Shown here one piece after another: positions 1-4,846 of a DNA stretch of 5,700 nt (position 1 is its first letter; every line of letters begins with the position of its first letter). The translations under genes and the position numbers were made by a program. The stretch is from NCBI GenBank assembly GCA_964623315.1, contig CAZUSU010000039.1, forward strand, positions 1 through 5,700, written 5' to 3'. Under the pieces are notes generated by a model. It had not been told where the DNA came from and made no database searches. It saw nothing but the letters and a program-made list of their open reading frames with translations. The DNA is from CAZUSU01 sp964623315 (GTDB lineage Bacteria; Patescibacteriota; Patescibacteriia; Magasanikbacterales; 2-02-FULL-50-9b).

Positions 1-1
1 G

Positions 2-121
2 GAAGGCGCGCAAAATTTGGAAGACGTGCAGAAAAAATTAAAAGTTGGCGTGGGCGACCCGTCCGCCATTCCGGAAATTGAACAGCTCATCCGATTTTAT
101 TCTGAAAAATATTATGGGTAA
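2..121 (+). CDS. 3' end of an unrecognised protein gene (partial)
   Basis: The frame starting at base 2 is open from the left edge to a TAA at 119-121 and gives the last 39 residues of a protein that begins outside the window. The peptide is hydrophilic, with a charged likely helix (LEDVQKKLKV), a Gly/Asp/Pro turn (GVGDPSAIP) and a second likely helix ending in RFYSEKYYG. There is no membrane segment and no motif I can assign. Its codons match the right-hand genes (AAA for Lys, ATT and TTT frequent), which supports it as a real native gene. It ends convergently against the minus-strand membrane-protein gene, with two hairpins between them. The function is unknown from this fragment. Confidence 0.7.
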   Translation, partial: EGAQNLEDVQKKLKVGVGDPSAIPEIEQLIRFYSEKYYG

Positions 122-126
122 TGCAT

Positions 127-167
127 AATAAAAAATACCGCACATCCAGCATTGCTGAACGTGCGGT
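127..167 (-). terminator. Intrinsic terminator of the minus-strand membrane-protein gene
   Basis: Read on the minus strand, ACCGCAC (167-161 on the other strand) pairs with GTGCGGT over 7 bp. Inside the loop CAGC and GCTG (157-154 with 150-147) pair again around a 3-nt loop, giving a two-tier hairpin. A run of six U plus further A/U (135-127) follows directly. This is the standard layout of a Rho-independent terminator for the gene ending at 209. On the plus strand the A-rich tract precedes the hairpin, so the clear polarity is minus. Confidence 0.8.
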
Positions 168-169
168 GC

Positions 170-200
170 GCGACAACGCGTAGTTGTCGCAGGTTCTTTT
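170..200 (+). terminator. Second hairpin in the convergent gap, possible plus-strand terminator
   Basis: GCGACAAC (170-177) and GTTGTCGC (183-190) form a perfect 8-bp stem with a 5-nt loop. On the plus strand it is followed after a few bases by TTCTTTT (194-200), so it could end transcription of the partial gene stopping at 121. The U tract is interrupted and offset, so its strength is uncertain. On the minus strand it lies just upstream of the stronger terminator and may simply add structure there. It sits between two convergent genes, where a bidirectional pair would make sense. Confidence 0.5.
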
Positions 201-208
201 GTCAGCTC

Positions 209-886
209 CTAGTCCACCACCTGCACGATGGGGCACACGCCGTCCTTCTTGGCGCGAAGCCACGCGCGGAAGAGTTTCCACGTTTCGGCGCGACTGATCA
301 GCGAAACAGTCAGCCAACCAGCCCAGATGATGCAGGAGATCGCGAGCGCGACAACAGCAGAGGCACTCACAAGGACGCCTGTCTGTAGCATCGTGGTTGA
401 AAACTCCGAGTAGATGGTGAAGAAGATCGTGGCGACACACACGGCGAGCAGTAGCCAGAGCGGCCAGATCGCGTGCCCGCGCAGATGCGGCCAGCGTTGC
501 GTTTCGTAGCCTCCAGTTACACAACCGTCCTCGTCCTGATTCGGCATCCGTGCGCACAGGAGCAGGCCTGCGGCGGACAGCAGTGGAATGATTGCCACGC
601 GCACCCCGAAGATTTTGGGCCAGAGGCGTGGGAAAATTAGCCGTTGCACATTACGGCCATCGAATGCGGGCACGGAGAATGCGCCCAACAGCGGGATTGA
701 GATGATGTTGAACGAGCAGATCACCACCGAAAACACCGCCACGGACACCGCGGAGATGAACAGGAGGAAGACACCAAACAAGAATTTCCAGAAGAGGGTG
801 CACAAGCTGATCTGCGCCGGCCTGTCTTCTGGCTCAGCATTGATGTGCGCAACCTTGAATACAACACCTGACCTGCAAATCTGCAT
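209..886 (-). CDS. Multi-pass membrane protein of unknown function
   Basis: This encodes 225 aa when started at the ATG at 886, chosen because GGAGG lies 5 nt upstream; the longer start at 961 would place codons across the promoter. The first ~30 residues are polar and probably cytoplasmic. Hydrophobic segments lie at about 34-58 (possibly running on to ~72), 92-112, 139-160 and 167-197, followed by a basic tail (FRAWLRAKK, near 206-214). This predicts about four membrane helices and no cleavable signal peptide. Cysteine is fairly common (about nine) but forms no CxxC motif. Codon use is unlike the neighbours: Ile is ATC in 17 of 20 and Phe is TTC in 13 of 16. It has its own promoter and terminator, so it is a single-gene unit. 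I recognise no family; recent acquisition is an inference from composition. Confidence 0.8.
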   Translation of the reverse strand: MQICRSGVVFKVAHINAEPEDRPAQISLCTLFWKFLFGVFLLFISAVSVAVFSVVICSFNIISIPLLGAFSVPAFDGRNVQRLIFPRLWPKIFGVRVAIIPLLSAAGLLLCARMPNQDEDGCVTGGYETQRWPHLRGHAIWPLWLLLAVCVATIFFTIYSEFSTTMLQTGVLVSASAVVALAISCIIWAGWLTVSLISRAETWKLFRAWLRAKKDGVCPIVQVVD

Positions 887-897
887 GACGTCCTCCG
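887..897 (-). promoter_or_regulatory. Shine-Dalgarno site deciding the start at 886
   Basis: On the minus strand the bases just before the ATG read CGGAGGACGTC, with GGAGG five bases from the start codon. It is the only strong Shine-Dalgarno sequence seen in front of any gene in the window, and it selects the 225-aa form over the 250-aa reading that would start at 961. Confidence 0.8.
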
Positions 898-932
898 ATT
901 GACGTTGACGGCCAGTCTGTGGTCGTGCAGAA

Positions 933-961
933 AGGATACCTAGCCGGTGGGAATTTGTCAA
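933..961 (-). promoter_or_regulatory. Near-consensus sigma-70 promoter of the membrane-protein gene
   Basis: On the minus strand TTGACA (961-956) is a perfect -35 box. It is separated by exactly 17 bp from TATCCT (938-933), a 4/6 match to the -10 box. Transcription would start near 926, leaving a leader of about 40 nt that contains the GGAGG site. The leader also carries a tandem CGTCAA repeat of unknown meaning (897-908 region). Confidence 0.8.
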
Positions 962-1040
962 TACGCGTCTTATCAGATTTGTGCCGGCTATTGAAACGCT
1001 ACAGGGAAGCCGTGCTCATTTTTATTTAATTTCAAACAGT

Positions 1041-1070
1041 TTGCGAAGAACGTGGTTACCGTGTTATTCT
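1041..1070 (+). promoter_or_regulatory. Extended -10 promoter immediately before the ATG at 1077
   Basis: TTGCGA (1041-1046, 4/6 to the -35 consensus) is 18 bp from TATTCT (1065-1070, 4/6 to the -10 consensus). TG one base before the -10 (1062-1063) makes an extended -10 element. The start codon at 1077 is only 6 bases beyond the -10, so transcription would begin at or next to the A of the ATG, giving a leaderless mRNA for the first gene of the plus-strand cluster. Confidence 0.6.
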
Positions 1071-1076
1071 TGTTTT

Positions 1077-1232
1077 ATGCAAAAACGAACAGGCATTACA
1101 ACACACCAAAATTTAGCCGCCGGCCATTGGCAGGACTTTACGCTTTGTGAACAGTTGGGAAATATCGGCAGTGAAGTGGGGCGCACCATAAAATATCGCG
1201 CCGCCGAACAGCCGGATCGTGCGGGCAGGTAA
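1077..1232 (+). CDS. Small ORF of 51 aa, probable 5' remnant of a longer Patescibacteria family
   Basis: The ATG at 1077 lies directly behind a promoter-like sequence, so I prefer it to a GTG at 981 in the same frame. The peptide is soluble, with an amphipathic stretch FTLCEQLGNIGSEVGRTIKY (residues 21-40). From memory, this pattern (NLA.G.W then EQL.NIGSEV.R.I) matches the N-terminus of a small helical protein family frequent in Parcubacteria that is normally about 100-140 aa and continues with a segment like AFERALELLDLTI. Here that continuation is absent: TAA follows at 1230-1232 and the HAD gene begins two bases later, with no continuation visible in the other frames. It may be a truncated remnant or a short functional form. 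The family assignment rests on recall, not a search. Confidence 0.55.
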   Translation: MQKRTGITTHQNLAAGHWQDFTLCEQLGNIGSEVGRTIKYRAAEQPDRAGR

Positions 1233-1234
1233 CT

Positions 1235-1858
1235 ATGTTCACCAAACCCCTGCTCATGTTTGATTTTGACGGCGTACTGATGGATACTTTTGATGTTGCG
1301 TATGGGGTAAATCTGATAAATTTTCCGGACATGACTCCGGATGAATATAGAGATTTATTTTCCGGAAACGTGTATGAAACGCTCAATCAGCGCGCGCCAA
1401 AACCAACTGACGTACCAATGACTGCCGCAGAATATTTTGATTTCTACGAGCAAGGCGTACAAACGCGCGGATTAATTCCACATATGATTCCCGTGGTACG
1501 CGCGCTGGAATCCGCGCATCATTTGTCTATCGTTACTTCGTGCACCACGCCTATTGTGGAAAAAATTTTGGAGCGGTCGTCGCTCGCGTCTGATACGTTT
1601 GACATTCGCGGTATGGAAATTGAGCGCGACAAAACCAAAAAAATTTATGCGCTCATGGAAAAATTTGACGCGCCGCCGGAGCAGTGTCTGTTTATTACGG
1701 ACACGGTGGGGGATATTTTAGAAGCACGCGCCGCCGGAGTTGCATCCATTGCCGTGACATGGGGGTTCCATCCGGAAGCGCGCCTCGCCGCCGCCGCACC
1801 GCACGCCATTGCGCGCACGCCGGAAGACATTCCCGAAATCATAAAAAATTATTTTTAA
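1235..1858 (+). CDS. HAD-superfamily hydrolase (phosphatase-like)
   Basis: This is a 207-aa soluble protein with all four HAD motifs. Motif I is DFDGVLMDT (residues 10-18), with D10 the expected nucleophile and D12 the general acid/base. Motif II is the T101/S102 pair in IVTSCTT. Motif III is K133 or a nearby Lys in RDKTKK. Motif IV is DTVGD, with Mg-binding D156 and D160. The residues between motif I and about 85 would form a helical cap of the phosphoglycolate phosphatase/beta-phosphoglucomutase type. Known family members hydrolyse small phosphate esters; the substrate cannot be read from the sequence. It starts 2 bp after the preceding small ORF, with only a weak AGG upstream (1228-1230), so it is probably co-transcribed. 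It ends 4 bp before the ferredoxin gene. Confidence 0.88.
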   Translation: MFTKPLLMFDFDGVLMDTFDVAYGVNLINFPDMTPDEYRDLFSGNVYETLNQRAPKPTDVPMTAAEYFDFYEQGVQTRGLIPHMIPVVRALESAHHLSIVTSCTTPIVEKILERSSLASDTFDIRGMEIERDKTKKIYALMEKFDAPPEQCLFITDTVGDILEARAAGVASIAVTWGFHPEARLAAAAPHAIARTPEDIPEIIKNYF

Positions 1859-1862
1859 AAAT

Positions 1863-2102
1863 ATGCCAGAAGAAAAGCCAAAAAAGAAAATCGCCAAAAT
1901 TATCGTTGACCGCGACGCCTGCATCGGCGCCGCATCCTGCGTTGCCGTTGCCGGCCGCTCGTTCTACATAGATGACGAAAATAAAGCCGTCGTGGTGGAG
2001 CCGTGGACCGATGACGAAGAGACGCTTTTGCTTGCCGCACAGTCGTGTCCCACGCTGGCCATACAACTTATTGATGAAGACGGGAATCAGATTTACCCAT
2101 GA
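1863..2102 (+). CDS. Small 3Fe-4S-type ferredoxin
   Basis: The product has 79 aa. A lysine-rich N-terminus (2-12) precedes a single ferredoxin module: C20-I-G-A-A-S-C26, then acidic linker, then C62-P63. The canonical second cysteine of CxxCxxC is replaced by Ala23. In the ferredoxin family this CxxAxxC...CP arrangement normally binds a 3Fe-4S cluster, as in ferredoxins that serve cytochrome P450s, though 4Fe-4S with a non-Cys ligand cannot be excluded. The role would be one-electron transfer in the cytoplasm. No partner oxidoreductase is visible nearby. It begins 4 bp after the HAD stop with no Shine-Dalgarno, and its TGA overlaps the rsmI start (ATGA, 2099-2102), so translation of the two is probably coupled. 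Confidence 0.85.
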   Translation: MPEEKPKKKIAKIIVDRDACIGAASCVAVAGRSFYIDDENKAVVVEPWTDDEETLLLAAQSCPTLAIQLIDEDGNQIYP

Positions 2103-2770
2103 AACTGTTTATTGTTGCAACACCCATTGGGAATTTGCAGGACCTCACGGCGCGCGGGCGCGAAATTTTATCACGCGTGAAATTATTGCTTGCAGAAGAT
2201 ACGCGCGTTACGGCAAAATTATTGGCGCATATTGGCGCCAGCCCCCGTGTGATAGCGCTCCATCATCACACCGAAGGCGCGGCGCTGGAAAAAATAATTA
2301 GTGAGTTTAAAAAAAACGGAGAAGCCGCACTTGTTTCTGATGCCGGCACACCGGGCATTTCGGATCCGGGCAACCAATTCATCGCAGAATTATTACGGCG
2401 GGGCGTTGTCGTTGAAATTATTCCCGTACCCGGTCCCTCAAGTATCACCACAGCTCTTTCAATCTGCGGTTTTCCCACGGACCGTTTTCGCGTCCTCGGT
2501 TTTCCGCCGCACAAAAATAAACGCAATAAATTTTTTGCCGACGTTGCGGCAACGGAAGAAACGGTAGTTATTTTGGAGGCCGTGCATCGCATTAAAAAAA
2601 CGCTGGGCGATGTGGCGCGGGTGTGCACCGAGCGGCAGATTATGGTGGGTCGCGAACTTACCAAATTGCACGAAACAATTTATCGCGGTACGGCAAACGA
2701 AATTGCGGCGCGCATTTCTCCTGCAGAAATGCGTGGGGAGTTTGTTATCGTTATAGCATCCCTGCGTTGA
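2099..2770 (+). CDS. rsmI: 16S rRNA (cytidine1402-2'-O)-methyltransferase RsmI
   Basis: The 223-aa product carries the tetrapyrrole-methylase-fold signatures of RsmI in order: VATPIGNLQDLT (6-17), LAEDTRVTAKLL (31-42), VSDAGTPGISDPG (79-91), VPGPSSITTAL (110-120), FRVLGFPPHKNKR (130-142), EAVHRI (160-165) and GRELTKLHETIYRG (184-197). RsmI uses S-adenosylmethionine to 2'-O-methylate C1402 of 16S rRNA in the ribosomal P site. The E. coli enzyme has about 286 aa; this one stops at the end of the catalytic domain and lacks the C-terminal helical extension, a shortening I regard as usual for reduced genomes. The start overlaps the ferredoxin stop. No Shine-Dalgarno is visible, which fits coupled translation. 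metG follows after 47 bp. Confidence 0.95.
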   Translation: MKLFIVATPIGNLQDLTARGREILSRVKLLLAEDTRVTAKLLAHIGASPRVIALHHHTEGAALEKIISEFKKNGEAALVSDAGTPGISDPGNQFIAELLRRGVVVEIIPVPGPSSITTALSICGFPTDRFRVLGFPPHKNKRNKFFADVAATEETVVILEAVHRIKKTLGDVARVCTERQIMVGRELTKLHETIYRGTANEIAARISPAEMRGEFVIVIASLR

Positions 2771-2817
2771 GGAGTGGCGCTCCGGACAATTTTTTGTTAA
2801 ACTGGCCACACATTCCT
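2771..2817 (+). promoter_or_regulatory. rsmI-metG gap: weak hairpin and extended -10 element for metG
   Basis: GGAG (2771-2774) and CTCC (2780-2783 region) can pair around a short loop, with a run of six T following (about 2790-2795), a weak candidate terminator after rsmI. Overlapping the T run is TG-T-TAAACT (2795-2803), an extended -10 element with no good -35. Transcription would begin about 8 nt before the metG ATG at 2818. There is no Shine-Dalgarno before metG. Confidence 0.4.
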
Positions 2818-4326
2818 ATGCCTCGCCGCAACGACCACTACTACCTCACTACCCCCATTTATTACGTCAACGCGGCGGCGCACATTGGCCACGCCTACTC
2901 ATCCATTGCGGCAGACGTCATGGCACGGTTTCAGCGTCTTCTTGGCAGGCAGGTGAATTTTTTGACCGGCACGGACGAACACGGTCAGAAAATTGCGCGC
3001 GCGGCCGAGGCGGCCGGCAAAGGGCCGCAAACGTTTGTAGACGAAATTGCGCAAAATTTCCGCGATCTCAACGGCGCACTCACCATTTCTAACACGGATT
3101 TTATTCGTACCACGGAGCCGCGGCACATTTTGGGCGCCCAGAAGTTTTGGGAAGCGGCGCGGGCCGCGGGCGATATTTATAAAAAAGAATACGAAGGACT
3201 ATATTGTGTCGCCTGCGAACAGTTTTATATCCCAAAAGATCTGGCAGACGGTTTGTGTCCCGTTCACGCCTGTGCGCCCGAGCTACTCAAAGAAGAAAAT
3301 TATTTTTTTTGCCTGTCAAAATATTCTGATCAACTAAAAAAACATTTTGATGCACACCCCACTTTTGTATATCCGCGGGGTCGCTGGAATGAAATGCGCA
3401 CCTTATTGGACGAAGGGCTCACCGACATTTCAATTTCTCGCTCGCGCGAAAAATTAACGTGGGGCATTCCGGTTCCGGACGACGACACCCAAGTGATATA
3501 CGTATGGTTTGATGCGCTCACCAATTATATTACGGCTATTGGTTACGGCGCCGACGAACATTTTTTTAATACGTGGTGGCCGGCTAATGCGCACGTCATG
3601 GCAAAAGAAATCAATCGGTTTCATTCGTTGTTGTGGCCGGCAATGCTCATGTCCGCCGGCCAATTACTGCCGGAAAAAATTATTGTTCACGGATGGCTCA
3701 CGGTGGACGGCAAAAAAATTTCAAAAACAACGGGTAATGTCATTGATCCGTTTAACGAGGCGCGCGTGTGGGGTGCGGATGCGTTCCGTTATTTTTTAAT
3801 GCGCGAACTGTCGTTTGGCGCGGACGGTGATTTTTCTGAAGAAAAATTGCGCGCGCGTTACACCAGCGATTTACAGCACGATCTCGGAAATCTGCTGATG
3901 CGCACCATTGCGATGACGCATAAATATTGTGACGGCGTGGTGCCATCCGCAACCACGGGCGACTATCAAGAATTATGGACGCGCTATCGGGCGCACATGG
4001 AAGCGTGGGAATTTCAGCAAGCGCTAGAATGTGTGGGCGAAAAAATTCGTGCGCTTAACCAATATATTGACCATGAAAAACCGTGGGTGCTTATGAAAGC
4101 GGGGGAGCGGGCGCGCACCGACGCCGTGTTATACACCGTGCTGGAAGGGTTGCGTCATATTATGCTTGCGCTTCTGCCGTTTATACCGTCTGCGGCAGAT
4201 CGCGCACTCGCGCAACTCGGGTTTGAGTTTTTTGAGCCGAATTTTGATCGGCTCACCGAGTGGGGTTTATTAAAGTCCGGAACGCCGGTAACAGCAGGTG
4301 ACGCACTGTTCCCGCCTGTGGCATAA
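2818..4326 (+). CDS. metG: Methionyl-tRNA synthetase
   Basis: This class I aminoacyl-tRNA synthetase (502 aa) attaches methionine to elongator and initiator tRNA. The N-terminal motif YYLTTPIYYVNAAAHIGHAY carries the HIGH signature at 22-25. A zinc-knuckle insertion is visible as C130-x2-C133 ... C147-x2-H150. The WFDAL motif is at 230-234 and the KMSKS loop reads KISKT at 300-304. In the helical anticodon-binding domain, NQYIDHEKPW (414-423) contains the conserved Asn and Trp that recognise the CAU anticodon. The protein ends at the catalytic plus anticodon core, without the C-terminal tRNA-binding (EMAP/Trbp111-like) domain of the E. coli enzyme (677 aa). I chose the ATG at 2818 because upstream codons in the same frame overlap rsmI and lack MetRS similarity. 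It lies between rsmI and cvpA/tatD. Confidence 0.97.
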   Translation: MPRRNDHYYLTTPIYYVNAAAHIGHAYSSIAADVMARFQRLLGRQVNFLTGTDEHGQKIARAAEAAGKGPQTFVDEIAQNFRDLNGALTISNTDFIRTTEPRHILGAQKFWEAARAAGDIYKKEYEGLYCVACEQFYIPKDLADGLCPVHACAPELLKEENYFFCLSKYSDQLKKHFDAHPTFVYPRGRWNEMRTLLDEGLTDISISRSREKLTWGIPVPDDDTQVIYVWFDALTNYITAIGYGADEHFFNTWWPANAHVMAKEINRFHSLLWPAMLMSAGQLLPEKIIVHGWLTVDGKKISKTTGNVIDPFNEARVWGADAFRYFLMRELSFGADGDFSEEKLRARYTSDLQHDLGNLLMRTIAMTHKYCDGVVPSATTGDYQELWTRYRAHMEAWEFQQALECVGEKIRALNQYIDHEKPWVLMKAGERARTDAVLYTVLEGLRHIMLALLPFIPSAADRALAQLGFEFFEPNFDRLTEWGLLKSGTPVTAGDALFPPVA

Positions 4327-4327
4327 T
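4298..4327 (+). promoter_or_regulatory. Extended -10 promoter overlapping the metG stop, for the cvpA-tatD pair
   Basis: GTGACG (4298-4303, 4/6 to the -35 consensus) is 18 bp from CATAAT (4322-4327, 5/6 to the -10 consensus), with TG at 4319-4320 forming an extended -10. The metG stop codon lies inside the -10 box. The ATG at 4336 is 8 bases further on, so the mRNA would start within a few bases of it and have almost no leader. Confidence 0.55.
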
Positions 4328-4335
4328 ATACCTCT

Positions 4336-4842
4336 ATGGGAACGGCGGATATTGTCATGCTGGTTGCGGTTGCTTTATTTGTCATCACGGGAATTAGGTT
4401 AGGATTAGTCCACGCTATCGGTTCGTTGGTGGGTATTGTCGCCGGCGCATTTGTTGCGACAAATTATGGTGCGGCCATTTCTGTGTGGAGCGCGCGGGTC
4501 CTGCATTTTGATTTACAGCAACTGGGCAAATGGGTGATGTTTCTGATTATTTTTTTGGTCGTGAGTCGACTGGTGGGATTTGGCATTTGGATGTTAGAAA
4601 AATCGTTCGGCATTTTTTTGCGGCTGCCTTTTTTAAATTCATTGAACCGATTGCTCGGCGGCGTATTAGGGTTTTTTGAGGGTGCGCTGGTTATTGGTAT
4701 GGCCGTACAATACGCAAAATATTTGCCCGTGCCAGAATTAAGTACTGCGCTGGGAACATCAAAACTTTCTACCTATTTTGTGGGCGTGGCACACCTGTTG
4801 TGGCCGCTTATTCCCGAAGCGATCAAATCAATCACGGCATAA
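4336..4842 (+). CDS. cvpA: CvpA-family inner-membrane protein
   Basis: This 168-aa protein has four predicted membrane helices at about 6-24, 28-46, 63-85 and 103-126. The pattern fits CvpA/colicin V production proteins: a start of type DIVMLV...GIRLGLVHAIGSLVGIVAG, the loop KSFGIFLRLPFLNSLNRLLGGVLGFFEGALV, and a soluble C-terminal tail. CvpA proteins are needed for colicin V export in E. coli and affect envelope integrity; their molecular role is not established. Here it lies 9 bp after metG and 4 bp before tatD. Codons are native in style (Phe TTT 11 of 12, Ile ATT 10 of 14). No Shine-Dalgarno is seen. The family call rests on topology and motif resemblance. Confidence 0.82.
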   Translation: MGTADIVMLVAVALFVITGIRLGLVHAIGSLVGIVAGAFVATNYGAAISVWSARVLHFDLQQLGKWVMFLIIFLVVSRLVGFGIWMLEKSFGIFLRLPFLNSLNRLLGGVLGFFEGALVIGMAVQYAKYLPVPELSTALGTSKLSTYFVGVAHLLWPLIPEAIKSITA

Positions 4843-4846
4843 AAGT

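Larger units (their letters stand above)
887..1076. other. Divergent intergenic region between the membrane-protein gene and the plus-strand cluster
   Basis: This 190-bp gap carries the minus-strand promoter and leader on its left and a plus-strand extended -10 promoter on its right. Between them (about 962-1040) there is an A/T-rich stretch and no coding signal. A short inverted pair, TTGAAA near 991 and TTTCAA near 1031, could pair but is too short and too widely spaced to call an operator. Confidence 0.6.

Noticed and set aside
152..902. Plus-strand and alternate minus-strand open frames opposite the membrane-protein gene (152-388, 228-413, 588-902, 87-557)
   Set aside because: They have no start signals and no recognisable domains, and they are explained as shadows of the gene on 209-886. 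The 87-557 frame also runs through the terminator hairpins and the end of the upstream gene.
887..961. N-terminal extension of the membrane protein by 25 residues from the ATG at 961
   Set aside because: These codons run across the -35, -10 and predicted transcription start of the gene's own promoter. The ATG at 886 has a well-placed GGAGG.
981..1076. Upstream GTG start for the 51-codon ORF
   Set aside because: It would place the promoter-like elements at 1041-1070 inside the coding region, has no ribosome binding site, and adds residues that do not resemble a protein domain.
2100..2770. Alternative genetic code with TGA as glycine, as in some CPR lineages
   Set aside because: TGA ends the ferredoxin and rsmI exactly where their domains finish, and no recognised domain contains an internal TGA.
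2623..2817. Upstream extension of MetRS by 65 residues
   Set aside because: This stretch overlaps the end of rsmI out of frame. MetRS similarity begins only a few residues after the ATG at 2818.
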